Shown: positions 1-8,407, counted from the stretch's first letter. The stretch: DNA of 55,659 nt from Synergistaceae bacterium (GCA_012729145.1 JAAYDT010000060.1:1-55659); one strand, 5' to 3'. Made by a program: numbers and translations. The notes: a model not told the origin generated them from the letters alone.

Positions 1-357
1 ATCCCAGAGGGCGATCCGAACACTTTTGGGGATCTCCCAGATCCTCAGTCTGGAACCCCTTGAGAGACCTGAGGGTGCCAGCTTTCCAGGAAGAGCCGAC
101 AGGGACAGTGAATGGAAGGTGAAGAGGCCGAAGGCCTTGACGTTGAAAAGGAACCCGGGAGCGGTCCTCGAAACCCACTGATAGAACACCTCCTCGCCCG
201 GAATGGCGTAGAAGGTACTGTCCACCTCGACGGTATCGAAGGAGTTCGAATAAAACTGAAGCCTTGAATTGGGGTCTTTTGCTTTCTCCGGGTACCAACC
301 GCTCGCCAGAAGCGACCGGTCAGACCATGAACAGGTCCCTACCCTAAGGTCATCCAT
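1..357 (-). CDS. DUF72 (YecE-like) protein, 3' part cut off by the window edge
   Basis: The first 119 residues of a DUF72-family protein, a TIM-barrel-like family of unknown biochemical role, read on the minus strand and run off base 1. Family marks visible: VGTCSWSD near residue 6, WYP near residue 21, an F-x-TVEVDSTFY segment near residues 39-48, and a W-x-x-RTA-x-GF followed by FNVKAFGLFT near residues 61-81. The ATG at 355-357 is preceded by GGAGG about 8 bases upstream. It is divergent from the aldolase gene, with 97 bases between them. The family call rests on the N-terminal third only; nothing can be said about the missing end. Confidence 0.85.
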   Translation of the reverse strand, partial: MDDLRVGTCSWSDRSLLASGWYPEKAKDPNSRLQFYSNSFDTVEVDSTFYAIPGEEVFYQWVSRTAPGFLFNVKAFGLFTFHSLSLSALPGKLAPSGLSRGSRLRIWEIPKSVRIALWD

Positions 358-379
358 TGCCTTGCCCTCCGAAAGAACA

Positions 380-410
380 TGGGGCATCCGCTTGCGATTC
401 TATTATAATG
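380..410. promoter_or_regulatory. AT-rich core of the divergent promoter region 358-454
   Basis: The 97-base gap between the DUF72 gene and the aldolase gene holds one clear -10-like element, TATAAT at 404-409. It sits in a nearly symmetrical attataat, so it reads as a -10 on either strand. On the minus strand a TTGCTA lies 15 bases upstream of it. On the plus strand no good -35 is visible. It probably drives one or both divergent genes. Confidence 0.4.
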
Positions 411-454
411 GAGTCCTGCCGATAGCAAAAAACCTTCTGAAAGGAAGTGCCGTC

Positions 455-1357
455 TTGGAACTGGAAGGGATCTACGCACCGATACCCACACCCTTTAACG
501 ACGACGGGAACCTTGACCTCGACGCGCTCTCCCTGAACTTCGACAAGTGGTTGAGAACACCACTTGACGGAATCGTCGCGAGTGGTTCCAACGGGGAGTG
601 GCCCCTCCTCAGTTTCCCTGAAAGGGCAGCTCTCTTCAAAGCCTGTGCGGACCTTTCCGGGGGGAGGCTCAAGGTAATAGCGGGGATTCACTGCCCGTCC
701 ACGAAGGAGAGTCTCGACCTCGGGATCGAAGCCGCAAGGGCAGGCTGTGATGCTGTCCTTGTGCTGCCTCCCCACTACTACAAGGGGCAGAACTCCAGGG
801 AAGGCCTTCTTGCATTCTTCCGGACCATCGCTGATTCGGTCCGTCTCCCGGTGGTTCTTTACAATATGCCCTCTAACACGGGTTTCAACCTTGCCCCTGA
901 TATTGTGGCCACTCTTTCAGAGCACCCGAATATCATCGGAATAAAGGACAGCTCCGGCGATATTGTACAGATCGCATCCATATGCCGGGATACCCCTGAA
1001 GACTTCGGGGTCTTTGCCGGATCGGGGAGTTTCTTCCTCCCCTCACTTGCCGTGGGGTGTTCAGGAGGTACCATGGGAGTTGCCAACCTCTTCGCCGACG
1101 CCTGCAGGGACATCCTTCTCTCTTTCCGAAAGGGGGATCTGGAACGTTCAAGGTCCCTGCAGCTCTCCATTATCGAGATAAACCAGGCTGTCACCAAATG
1201 GTTCGGTGTGCCCGGTCTCAAGGCCGCCATGGACCATGCGGGCCTTTACGGGGGCCCCGTCAGGCCTCCCCTCCTTCCGGTGGAAGGAAAGGTAAGGCAG
1301 GAGATAGGACGGATCTACGACTCTTTCAGATCAAATTACAGGGAGGTGTTATCGTGA
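455..1357 (+). CDS. dihydrodipicolinate synthase / N-acetylneuraminate lyase family aldolase
   Basis: A class I (Schiff-base) pyruvate-dependent aldolase of the DapA/NanA superfamily, 300 residues, the normal family length. Visible marks from the N-terminus: APIPTPF near residue 6, a GSNGEWPLLS loop where DapA has GTTGES, the catalytic tyrosine in LYNMPSNTGF, and the Schiff-base lysine in GIKDSSGD. The changed loop argues against a standard lysine-biosynthesis DapA and for a catabolic or sugar-acid aldolase; the substrate cannot be told from sequence. An open frame reaches back to 269, but the first good ribosome site (AAGGAAG) serves the TTG at 455, where homology begins. The flavoprotein gene overlaps its end by 4 bases, so the two are translationally coupled. 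Confidence 0.85.
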   Translation: MELEGIYAPIPTPFNDDGNLDLDALSLNFDKWLRTPLDGIVASGSNGEWPLLSFPERAALFKACADLSGGRLKVIAGIHCPSTKESLDLGIEAARAGCDAVLVLPPHYYKGQNSREGLLAFFRTIADSVRLPVVLYNMPSNTGFNLAPDIVATLSEHPNIIGIKDSSGDIVQIASICRDTPEDFGVFAGSGSFFLPSLAVGCSGGTMGVANLFADACRDILLSFRKGDLERSRSLQLSIIEINQAVTKWFGVPGLKAAMDHAGLYGGPVRPPLLPVEGKVRQEIGRIYDSFRSNYREVLS

Positions 1358-1902
1358 AGAAGATCCTTGGGATCCTGGGAAGTCCCCGGAAGGGAGGCAA
1401 CAGCGAGACCTTGACCGAAAGGGTCCTCGTCTGCGCCGGGGAAAGGGGAGCCATGACCGATGTAATACGCCTTCAGGGGCTGAAACTTTCCGGATGCATC
1501 GACTGCAGGAAGTGCTGGTCCAGGGGCTCCCCCTGCGTGATTGACGACGACATGGGAAAGGTCCACGACAGGATAAGGGAAGCGGACGTTCTTGTCTTCG
1601 CCTCCCCTCTGTACTGGTACACGTGGAGTTCACAAATGAAACCTGTCTGGGACCGCTTCCTCCCCTTCCTCCACGATGAGGCCGGTTGGGACCTCAAGGG
1701 AAAGAAGGCTGTCCTGGTGGCGACAGCCGGGGACGACAAACCAGATGCCTTCAACGGGATGGTCTTCTCTTTCAGGACGTCCTGCGAACTGCTGGGTCTT
1801 GACCATATGGAGCCTCTCCTCGCCCACGGTGTATACGAGGCTGGCGACGTAAACAGGGGTAAGTGGCTGGAGATGGCAGTAAAGACAGGAAGGTCCCTTT
1901 AA
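1354..1902 (+). CDS. NADPH-dependent FMN reductase-like iron-sulfur flavoprotein
   Basis: A 182-residue flavodoxin-fold protein. The N-terminal LGSPRKGGNS is the FMN phosphate-binding loop. A cysteine cluster near residues 48-62 (C-x2-C-x2-C and a further C before IDDDM) matches iron-sulfur or redox-cysteine flavoproteins of the FMN-reductase family common in anaerobes. SPLYWY near residue 90 is the second flavin-contacting segment. Expected role: soluble electron transfer or NAD(P)H-dependent reduction of small molecules; the partner is unknown. The GTG start overlaps the aldolase stop (GTGA), with GGGAGG 7 bases upstream, so the two genes form one operon. It ends at a long perfect inverted repeat. 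Confidence 0.85.
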   Translation: MKKILGILGSPRKGGNSETLTERVLVCAGERGAMTDVIRLQGLKLSGCIDCRKCWSRGSPCVIDDDMGKVHDRIREADVLVFASPLYWYTWSSQMKPVWDRFLPFLHDEAGWDLKGKKAVLVATAGDDKPDAFNGMVFSFRTSCELLGLDHMEPLLAHGVYEAGDVNRGKWLEMAVKTGRSL

Positions 1903-1903
1903 G

Positions 1904-1949
1904 GGTAGAAGAGGGGGCTTGCCCTGGCGGACAAGCCCCCTCTTCTACC
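1904..1949. terminator. 18-bp perfect inverted repeat between convergent genes
   Basis: Arms at 1904-1921 and 1932-1949 pair perfectly over 18 bases around a 10-base loop. The repeat begins just after the flavoprotein stop and covers the stop codon and last codons of the opposing NAD-kinase-like gene. There is no T-tract on either side, so it may be a bidirectional transcription barrier or an RNA-stabilising hairpin more than a classic intrinsic terminator. Confidence 0.6.
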
Positions 1950-3084
1950 TCTCCACCCGGAAAAGCGTCTCCTCACCGAGGCCGGTCACTACCCTTGTAT
2001 AGCCACATAGTTCAAGGTCAAGTAAAGGGTCACCGGTATCGACAAACAGGGCCTTGCCGAAAAGACCCTTCAGCTTTTCAGGAGTCCCAGCGACGAGGAT
2101 CCTCTCCTTGCCGACGACCCTTATCACCTCGGGGGTTACCTGAAGATTCCCCCTTCCAAGGATGAAACCCTGGCCTCCTATGACTGACAGGATAAGCCAG
2201 GTCCTTCCCGGTTCTGCCAGGTCCAGGATATACTTTCCCGGAAGGTCGGTCCCCAGAGTTTTTCTATCCCTGACGGCATCAACTCCCAGAAGCGAGTATT
2301 CGCACCCCATTCGCCTCATGACCGCTGCGGTCGTTGTTCCGGGGCCGACAAGGTACAGGTCTCCGGGCATCATCCTGGAGATGATCTCCTGAGCTATGCC
2401 GTCCAGTTCAACGGCAACGCTCTTTCCACCCCCCGCTTTCCCTCCCTGGAGGAACCTCCTCTCGGAAGGGACCAGGAGGTAGCCGAACAGGCTTGCCCTG
2501 AGAGTCCCTTTTCTGAACGCCTCTTCATCAATATCCATAACTTCCCGTTCCTCCAGGGCCACCTTCGCTCCGGACATGAACAGCCCGGCCAGTTCCCCGG
2601 CCATGGCGGGGTTTCGCCCGAAAACGGGCGAATGGATCTTGACCCCCGACGGGATACCAAGTGAGGGCACCCTCGTCCCTACCACTCCTGCAATATCCCT
2701 GGCCGTTCCGTCACCCCCGGCAAAGAGGATCATGTCCACACCGGATGCCTCCATTTTTCTCGCTGCCTCCATGGTGTCCACGGCCGAGGTGAACGGACCT
2801 GCCCCTATCGGTAGGACTTCCGTAGGAAGGCCGGCCCTCTCCGACTCCAAAGCGCCCATATCGCCGCTGCATGTCAGTATCCGGATATCATCCGCGATCC
2901 GCTTCAGAGCCTCGAGAGCCTCACGCACCCTCAAAGGTGACCTGGGGAGAGCTCCCATGGACAGCGCCCTCTCCAGGACCGCTCTTCCGTCGGTCCCCTT
3001 GAGGCCCACAGCCCCTCCCATACCAGCGACTGGGTTGACGATGAGGCCGAGTACCTTGCGGTCCCTGCTTCTTCCTTCTGTCAT
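1945..3084 (-). CDS. ATP-NAD kinase family protein (COG3199/AcoX-like)
   Basis: A 379-residue member of the diacylglycerol/NAD-kinase-fold family annotated as ATP- or polyphosphate-dependent NAD kinase (COG3199, AcoX-like). Marks: GLIVNPVAGMGG at the N-terminus, the nucleotide-binding FAGGDGTARD near residue 123, then GIPSGVK. Its C-terminal half (roughly 230-370) is the extension characteristic of this branch and not of classical NadK. It overlaps the GcvPB-like gene by 4 bases (ATGA). It is the last gene of the operon of two dehydrogenases and the P-protein-like subunits, so an inferred role is to supply NADP for that pathway. True NAD kinase activity has not been shown for most members of this branch. 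Confidence 0.75.
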   Translation of the reverse strand: MTEGRSRDRKVLGLIVNPVAGMGGAVGLKGTDGRAVLERALSMGALPRSPLRVREALEALKRIADDIRILTCSGDMGALESERAGLPTEVLPIGAGPFTSAVDTMEAARKMEASGVDMILFAGGDGTARDIAGVVGTRVPSLGIPSGVKIHSPVFGRNPAMAGELAGLFMSGAKVALEEREVMDIDEEAFRKGTLRASLFGYLLVPSERRFLQGGKAGGGKSVAVELDGIAQEIISRMMPGDLYLVGPGTTTAAVMRRMGCEYSLLGVDAVRDRKTLGTDLPGKYILDLAEPGRTWLILSVIGGQGFILGRGNLQVTPEVIRVVGKERILVAGTPEKLKGLFGKALFVDTGDPLLDLELCGYTRVVTGLGEETLFRVER

Positions 3085-4646
3085 CTCTCCTGGAAATAAC
3101 CGGTGTATTTTTTACTGTACTCCCGCCAGGTAATTGCCCATTTCCCTGGATCATCAAGGTATTCGTGATCGATATGATGGACCGTGCTGTTATGAGGGGC
3201 ATGCCTTATTACCTCGGGTTCCTCGTAGCACTCCCGGGAGATCTGCTCCATTATCTCAAGGTACTCGTCGATGTCGTCCCTTGAATAGGATTCGCTGGGT
3301 TCTATGGTAAAGGGTTCGGGGATAACCCAGGGTTCATGGCTTGCCCAGTAATGGGTCCCGAAATCGGCAATCCTCCTCTGCACGTCACCGGTTCCGAAAC
3401 CGGTCTCCTCCTTCAGTTTCTCCCAGCTGTAGCGGACCTGCTCTACCCTGCCCGGGTGCCTGGGGAAGCTGATGGAGCAGCCCCTTACCTTCAGCATCTT
3501 TTTCATAAAGTAGTTGTTGTTGAGTACGGCTATCCTCGAGGCCTCTTCCAGCCCATCAGCACCGAGGGACATTATCCAGGCGTAAGCCCTGAGAACTACC
3601 GGAGCCACCCCGAAGAAGGCCTTCACCTTTCCGCAGCTTTTGGGTAGGTTGAAATCCAGGAAGTACCTTCCGGTCCTCTCGTTCCTCCTGACCACCGGTA
3701 CAGGGAGGTAAACCCCCAGCTTCCTGTCCACCATGAGAAGGCCTGTGGCTGGACCTCCGCATCCGTGAGGAGAGGAGAAGGTCTTGTGCAGATTGAAGAA
3801 GGACATGTCGAAACCTGCCTCCCGGGCTCTTGCGATCCCCAGAAGTCCATTTGCGTTGGCCTGATCGTAGCAACAGAGTGCCCCCTTCTGGTGTGCGAGT
3901 TCAGTGAACTCCAGGATCCTGGAGTTGAAGATACCCGTGTCCTCGGGGTTGGTGAAGAATATGGCGGCCGTCTTTTCGGAAAGGGCGTTTTTGTAAGCTT
4001 CCAGATCAGGAAGCCCCTCCTCGTCGGGCGGAAGGATCACCACCTTGTACCCCTTTGCCTTGGGGACGGCCGCATCGGCGGGGTGCGAGAAGAGAGTGGT
4101 TATGATCTCGTCGCGCTGCTGGTCCTCGCCCCTGTCTCTGTGCCATGCCCTGACCATTGATACCATGGCTACCACCCCGTGGGTCCCCCCGCCGGGCTGG
4201 ACGCTGCAGCGGTCAAGTCCGGAGATCTCCCTGAACAGCTCCTCGGTGCGGTAGAAGATCTCCAGGATCCCCTGTACAGTGGAGCAGTCCTGGTAGGGGT
4301 GAAGGTCGGTGATCTTGTGGGATCTGGCAAAGACTTCGTTTATCTTTGGACTGTGCTTCATCGTACAGGTACCCTGCCCTATGTCTATGTTGGAGTCGGC
4401 GCCAAGGTTCTCCTGGGACAGGTGGTTGAAGTGCCTCACCACCTGGGGCTGGGCCATCTCGGGCAGGTTCGGCAGATCTTTCCGTCTCATGTTGCCCGGA
4501 ATGGACGAGAGGCCGTCACCAACGATCTGCTCTATCTCCTTTTCGGCTTCAGGCACCAGGATCCCCCGTTGCCCCTCGACGCTCAACTGATAGATTATGG
4601 GTTCGTTCCATCTCATGTGATGGAAAGGTCTTATTCTACTGGTCAT
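3081..4646 (-). CDS. GcvPB-like protein: PLP-binding subunit of a divergent glycine-decarboxylase-type P-protein
   Basis: In the glycine cleavage system the P-protein decarboxylates glycine with PLP and passes the aminomethyl group to lipoylated H-protein; in many anaerobes it is split into PA and PB. This 521-residue protein aligns with PB along its length: the CTMKHSPKINE segment near residue 94, QPGGGTHG near 150, and the PLP lysine K288 in FFNLHKTF. The loop after the lysine reads SSPHGCGGPATG, whereas canonical P-proteins have PHGGGGPG, so C296 and A300 replace glycines. About 20 extra residues follow the usual C-terminus. The ATG has GGAG 9 bases upstream. No H-, T- or L-protein gene is in the window. 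It may act on glycine or on a related amino acid. Confidence 0.75.
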   Translation of the reverse strand: MTSRIRPFHHMRWNEPIIYQLSVEGQRGILVPEAEKEIEQIVGDGLSSIPGNMRRKDLPNLPEMAQPQVVRHFNHLSQENLGADSNIDIGQGTCTMKHSPKINEVFARSHKITDLHPYQDCSTVQGILEIFYRTEELFREISGLDRCSVQPGGGTHGVVAMVSMVRAWHRDRGEDQQRDEIITTLFSHPADAAVPKAKGYKVVILPPDEEGLPDLEAYKNALSEKTAAIFFTNPEDTGIFNSRILEFTELAHQKGALCCYDQANANGLLGIARAREAGFDMSFFNLHKTFSSPHGCGGPATGLLMVDRKLGVYLPVPVVRRNERTGRYFLDFNLPKSCGKVKAFFGVAPVVLRAYAWIMSLGADGLEEASRIAVLNNNYFMKKMLKVRGCSISFPRHPGRVEQVRYSWEKLKEETGFGTGDVQRRIADFGTHYWASHEPWVIPEPFTIEPSESYSRDDIDEYLEIMEQISRECYEEPEVIRHAPHNSTVHHIDHEYLDDPGKWAITWREYSKKYTGYFQER

Positions 4647-4678
4647 ATGATGTTCACTCCTTTCTTCGGACCCAGCGC

Positions 4679-6070
4679 TCAGCAGAGGATATCCCCGAGG
4701 ACCTCGACAAGCCTGTCGATGTCTCTCATGGTTATCTTCTCGGTGATGCAGAAGAGGGCGCTTTGCCCAAGCTCCGGGAAGTCCTCCGAAAGGTCCTTCC
4801 CCCCGAATATGCCTCTTGAGAGGAGTTTTTCATTAATCTCCCCAACCTTCCTGCCGGTCCTGGTAAGATCGACCACGAACTCTTTGAAGCAGAACGCCGA
4901 CGGAGTGCTGGTGGACACGCCGGGAATCTCACCAATTACCTTCCTTGCGTAAAGGGAGCGCTGTATGATGACCTTCCCCAGGTCAGCCATTCCCTTAGGA
5001 CCCATGGAGGCTAGATAGACGGCCGCGGCTATTCCCCAGAGGGCCGCGTGGGTACCCACGAACTCCTTGGCGGTCTCTCTGTTGGCGAAGGATGTCCTCT
5101 CCCAGGCAACATCCCCGAAACCCCACTCTTTTCCGCTCGTAGGGGCTATCCCGAAGAGACGGGAGGGGTACTCTTCAACGTATTTCCTGTCGCTTCTGGT
5201 GCATATGAACCCTCCGACCCCTCCGCCATAGTTCATATGTATCCCAAGGGGCTGGATGTCCCCACAGGCTATATCTGCGCCGTACCTTGAGGGGGGCTGT
5301 ATCACACCAAGAGAGGACGGGTCAACGAAGACGACCGTCAGGGCCCCTGCTTCACGGGCCATCCGCGCTATCTTTTCGCCCTGGTCCTCTATCGCTCCCA
5401 GGTAGGAGGGATTCTCGAAATAGACAGCTGCAACGTCGGTTGCAAGTCTGGATCCCAGGTCCTCAAGGTCCAGGAGCCCTGAGTCCCTTTCCCAGCCGAT
5501 GATCTCGACTGACATAACGGGGTCGAGGTAGGTCTGGACAACCCGGAGCCTGTCGGGATTCATGTTGCCCGCCAGCAACGCCTTTTTGCGTCCCGTTATT
5601 CTGGATGCCATCCTGAGGGATGTGCTGGCTGCCTGTGCGCCGTCATAGGTAGGGACGTTGCAGACATCAAAGTCGAGAAGCTCAGCCATCATACTCTGGT
5701 ACTCGAAGAGGGCCTGGAAACGCCCGTGATCTTCGTAGGGTTCCCCCGCATAGGCTGTGAGGAACTCCGACCTTCCGATTATCTCATCGACCACTGCAGG
5801 AATGTGGTGGTCATAGCATCCGGCTCCGAGGAAACTGAGATATTCCCCTGAGGTAATGTTCCTTGACAGGATCCCTTCCACGTGCCTCTTGAGGTCCGCC
5901 TCGGCGGAGAACGGCACGGGAAGGTTCATTCTGCCCTTCATCCTGAGCTCGGCAGGGATGTCTGTCAGCAGTTCGTCGACACTATCCACACCTGTTTCTC
6001 TCAGCATCGCCTCCCGAATCCGCGGTTCCGAATTAGGGATATAGGGATAGACCCTTTTCTTTTCAGCCAT
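4679..6070 (-). CDS. GcvPA-like protein: partner subunit of a divergent glycine-decarboxylase-type P-protein
   Basis: This 463-residue protein aligns with the PA subunit: YIPNSEP near residue 10, SFLGAGCYDHHIPAVVD near residue 79, RSEFLTAY near 100, QALFEYQSMMAEL near 119 and YDGAQAAS near 142. Two stretches that are strongly conserved in glycine decarboxylases differ: AGEPYEDHGRFQ replaces the usual PYQPEISQGTLQ-type segment, and AKEFVGTHAAL (334-344) stands where TSNICTNQAL is expected. It therefore looks like a paralogue with an altered site. The start ATG at 6068-6070 has AGGAGG about 9 bases upstream; the open frame continues to 6145, but those codons overlap the upstream dehydrogenase. 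A 32-base gap separates it from the PB-like gene. Confidence 0.75.
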   Translation of the reverse strand: MAEKKRVYPYIPNSEPRIREAMLRETGVDSVDELLTDIPAELRMKGRMNLPVPFSAEADLKRHVEGILSRNITSGEYLSFLGAGCYDHHIPAVVDEIIGRSEFLTAYAGEPYEDHGRFQALFEYQSMMAELLDFDVCNVPTYDGAQAASTSLRMASRITGRKKALLAGNMNPDRLRVVQTYLDPVMSVEIIGWERDSGLLDLEDLGSRLATDVAAVYFENPSYLGAIEDQGEKIARMAREAGALTVVFVDPSSLGVIQPPSRYGADIACGDIQPLGIHMNYGGGVGGFICTRSDRKYVEEYPSRLFGIAPTSGKEWGFGDVAWERTSFANRETAKEFVGTHAALWGIAAAVYLASMGPKGMADLGKVIIQRSLYARKVIGEIPGVSTSTPSAFCFKEFVVDLTRTGRKVGEINEKLLSRGIFGGKDLSEDFPELGQSALFCITEKITMRDIDRLVEVLGDILC

Positions 6071-6096
6071 ATCCAATGACCTCCTGACCTGGCCGT

Positions 6097-6864
6097 TTAG
6101 GCTGTCCCGCCGCCGTCGACGACGAGGTTGGCGCCGGTGATCCATGGAGAGAGGTCGCTTGCAAGGAAATAGACCGCCATGGCGATGTCCTGGGGTGTAC
6201 CCAGTCTTTTCAGCGGCCTTTCAGCGCTCTCCCTGAGCCACTTCGTCTCGTCTATTCCCAGCTGCCTGGCCTCGTCCCGGAGAAGAGGAGTATCGGTATC
6301 ACCGGGAGAGACGGAATTGACACGAATATTCTGGGGGCCGTGATCGATGGCCATGGCCCTTGTCATATTTACCACACCGCCCTTGGCAGCGCAGTAGGAG
6401 ACGGCCTTCGGCCCCCCCTTGATCCCCCATCCGGAGGCTATGTTGACTATGCTCCCTCCTCCCCCCCTTGCCATGAAGGGGATAAGATGCCGGGAGACCA
6501 GATAAATACCCTTGAGAGTGACGTCTATGGAAAGGTCCCACTCTTTTTCTGTAAGCTGCACCACGTCCTTTCTCCTGATCATTCCGGCACAGTTGACCAG
6601 AATGTCCACCTGGCCGAAGCGGGCTATCACCGCGGAGGCCATATTCCTGCAGTCTTCGTCACTGGAGACGTCGCACCTTACAAAAAGGCTTCCCCTGCCG
6701 ATAGCGGCCTCGGCGGAACGCCCGCCAGCCTCGTCGATATCGGCAAGGACCACGGATGATCCCATCTCGGAAAGGAACCGGGCACACCCCAGTCCTATGC
6801 CCGAACTTCCTCCTGTGACAACGGCAACCTTTCCGTCTAGCCTGAAGATCTTTTCATCGATCAA
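6097..6864 (-). CDS. short-chain dehydrogenase/reductase (first of two in the operon by position)
   Basis: A classical SDR of about 255 residues. Visible: TGGSSGIG nucleotide loop near residue 17, NCAG (usual NNAG) near 90, catalytic serine in IASGWG, the YCAAK catalytic tyrosine-lysine pair, and a C-terminal ITGANLVVDGG. An aspartate in VVLADIDEAG at the end of the second strand suggests NAD rather than NADP preference. Substrate unknown; relatives oxidise sugar acids and hydroxy acids. I place the start at the TTG at 6862-6864 because AAGGAGG lies 8 bases upstream; an ATG at 6885 is possible, with a weaker site. It lies 27 bases after the second SDR's stop and precedes the GcvPA-like gene in one operon. 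Confidence 0.8.
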   Translation of the reverse strand: MIDEKIFRLDGKVAVVTGGSSGIGLGCARFLSEMGSSVVLADIDEAGGRSAEAAIGRGSLFVRCDVSSDEDCRNMASAVIARFGQVDILVNCAGMIRRKDVVQLTEKEWDLSIDVTLKGIYLVSRHLIPFMARGGGGSIVNIASGWGIKGGPKAVSYCAAKGGVVNMTRAMAIDHGPQNIRVNSVSPGDTDTPLLRDEARQLGIDETKWLRESAERPLKRLGTPQDIAMAVYFLASDLSPWITGANLVVDGGGTA

Positions 6865-6893
6865 CTGTTCTTCCTCCTTTTCCATTGGAGATC

Positions 6894-7634
6894 CTATTGG
6901 AGTCCCGCGGTCTCGCCGCCATCAATGGGTATGTTGGCACCAGTGATATAGGATGCCTGGCCGGATGCGAGGAATGCGAAGAGGGCAGCTACCTCTGAGG
7001 GATCCGCATGTCTTCTGATGGGGATCTTTTCGTTCACCTTGTCAAGCATCTCAGGGGTATATTCGGCTTTCTGCATGGGCGTAAGAACGTAGCCCGGACT
7101 GACCGAGTTGACCCTGACGAGGGGGGCGAACTCCAGCGCCATGGTCTTGGCCAGAAGGATAACGCCGGCCTTGGAAGCGTTGTAATCGGCATAGTAGGGG
7201 TGTCCCTCCATCCCGTTGGTAGAGGCTGTCATCAGGATCACTCCCCCTGATCTCATGCGCCCTGAAGCCTCTCTTGCGCAGAGGAACATCCCGGCCAGGT
7301 TGACCCTGAGGACCTTCTCCCACTGTTCAAAGGTAATATCGGCGAAACTGTTCCTGACGCTGATCCCGGCATTGGAAATGAGGATATCGATCCCACCGAG
7401 ACTGGAGTCCACCTCGTCGAAGGCCGAGGCGACCGATAAGGGGTCAGAGACATCCGTTCCCACCAGCAGCTCGACAGCCGGCAGTTCAAGTCGGACCCGC
7501 TCGAGAGCAACCCTGTCCAGGTCAAATATGGCAACCCTGGAACCCTCCTGGACAAACCTTAAGGCGGTGGCAAAACCTATGCCGCTCGCGCCTCCGGTGA
7601 CTACAACCCTTTTCCCCGCAAGATCCGGATACAT
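6894..7634 (-). CDS. short-chain dehydrogenase/reductase, first gene of the P-protein-like operon
   Basis: A 246-residue classical SDR: TGGASGIGF near residue 12, a DLD-type acidic end to the second strand (AIFDLDR), SNAG near 86, serine in MTASTNG, catalytic YNASK, and ITGANIPIDGG at the C-terminus. It is only moderately similar to the neighbouring SDR, so the pair is unlikely to be a recent duplication. The ATG at 7632-7634 has GGAGG 8 bases upstream; the longer open frame to 7748 would run through the operator and promoter. As first gene of the operon it lies directly downstream of the GTATAC operator and is probably controlled by the divergent GntR regulator. Confidence 0.85.
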   Translation of the reverse strand: MYPDLAGKRVVVTGGASGIGFATALRFVQEGSRVAIFDLDRVALERVRLELPAVELLVGTDVSDPLSVASAFDEVDSSLGGIDILISNAGISVRNSFADITFEQWEKVLRVNLAGMFLCAREASGRMRSGGVILMTASTNGMEGHPYYADYNASKAGVILLAKTMALEFAPLVRVNSVSPGYVLTPMQKAEYTPEMLDKVNEKIPIRRHADPSEVAALFAFLASGQASYITGANIPIDGGETAGLQ

Positions 7635-7653
7635 GCAAAGGCCCTCCTTTCGT

Positions 7654-7679
7654 AGTATACGTGGTATACTAGGTATACT
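7654..7679. promoter_or_regulatory. palindromic operator, probable GntR site
   Basis: AGTATAC and GTATACT face each other around GTG at 7654-7670, a perfect 7-3-7 palindrome, and a further AGGTATACT follows at 7671-7679. The site lies just downstream of the predicted start point of the dehydrogenase operon and 69 bases before the GntR start, where a local repressor is expected to bind. FCD-type GntR proteins bind palindromes of this general size. Confidence 0.65.
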
Positions 7680-7686
7680 ATATTCT

Positions 7687-7715
7687 TTTGTACCTCTTTT
7701 GAGGTTTTTAGTCAA
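7687..7715 (-). promoter_or_regulatory. probable promoter of the SDR/P-protein-like operon
   Basis: On the minus strand TTGACT (7710-7715) is followed after 17 bases by TACAAA (7687-7692). The -35 is good and the -10 is mediocre. The expected start point near 7680 places the GTATAC operator immediately downstream, which fits repression. Confidence 0.5.
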
Positions 7716-7747
7716 CAGCGTACAAGATCTCCCACGGAGGGATGACA

Positions 7748-8407
7748 ATGGGACCTAACGGAGCCGGACGTGACACAACTGCGACTGAACAGGTCTACCG
7801 GGAGTTGAGGAGACGGATCTTTCTCAAGGAGCTGAAACCCGGACAGAGACTTCCGGAAGCGGCTCTTGCCTCAACCCTTTCCGTGAGCAGAACCCCCGTC
7901 AGGGAGGCCCTCAGGATACTGGCTAATGAAGGCCTGGTGGATTTGATACCAAATTCGGGGGCGAGACTCGCTTCACCCTCTCTCGATGAGGTCAGGGAGA
8001 GCTACGAAGTGAGGGAGCACCTGGAGGTCATCGCCGCAGCAAAGGCCGCCAGGAACATCACCCCCGTCCAGCTCTGTCTCCTTGAAGAGGCCATTGACGA
8101 GGAGGAAGGGATCTTCGTTTCAAGAGACCTTGAAAGGTACCTCGAGGTCAATATCCGGTTCCACAGGATAATTGCCGAGGCCTCCAGGAACCGCACCCTC
8201 TCCGAGTACGTAGCAAATATTCTGGCAAGGACCTACGTCTACATGGTCTTCTTTGAATCATTTTTTGATTTTGACACCAACCCCAGCCTTGATGAACACC
8301 GCGAGATCGTTAAGGCTTTGAGGCAAAGGGACGAAAGTCTGACCGTCGATCTGATGAGAAAGCACGTCCATCTTTCCATGGAGGGATTAAAAAAGCCTCC
8401 TGAATAG
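7748..8407 (+). CDS. GntR-family transcriptional regulator, FCD (FadR-like) class
   Basis: A 219-residue regulator. An N-terminal winged helix (about residues 12-75) shows VYRELRRRIF, the LSVSRTPVREAL recognition helix and NEGLVDLIPNSGA wing. The rest is the helical FCD domain, which binds carboxylate ligands through metal-coordinating histidines: E-x6-R in YEVREHLE, NIRFHRII, and a late R-KHVH-L segment fit. Ligand unknown, likely a substrate of the adjacent operon. Two ATGs occur; the second (7748) is chosen because GGAGGG ends 6 bases before it, while the first abuts the ribosome site. It is divergent from the SDR/P-protein-like operon, with operator palindromes in between. Confidence 0.9.
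   Translation: MGPNGAGRDTTATEQVYRELRRRIFLKELKPGQRLPEAALASTLSVSRTPVREALRILANEGLVDLIPNSGARLASPSLDEVRESYEVREHLEVIAAAKAARNITPVQLCLLEEAIDEEEGIFVSRDLERYLEVNIRFHRIIAEASRNRTLSEYVANILARTYVYMVFFESFFDFDTNPSLDEHREIVKALRQRDESLTVDLMRKHVHLSMEGLKKPPE

Noticed and set aside
269-454. N-terminal extension of the aldolase from the ATG at 269
   Set aside because: It overlaps the divergent DUF72 coding region and the promoter, has no ribosome site, and is not family sequence; TTG 455 fits.
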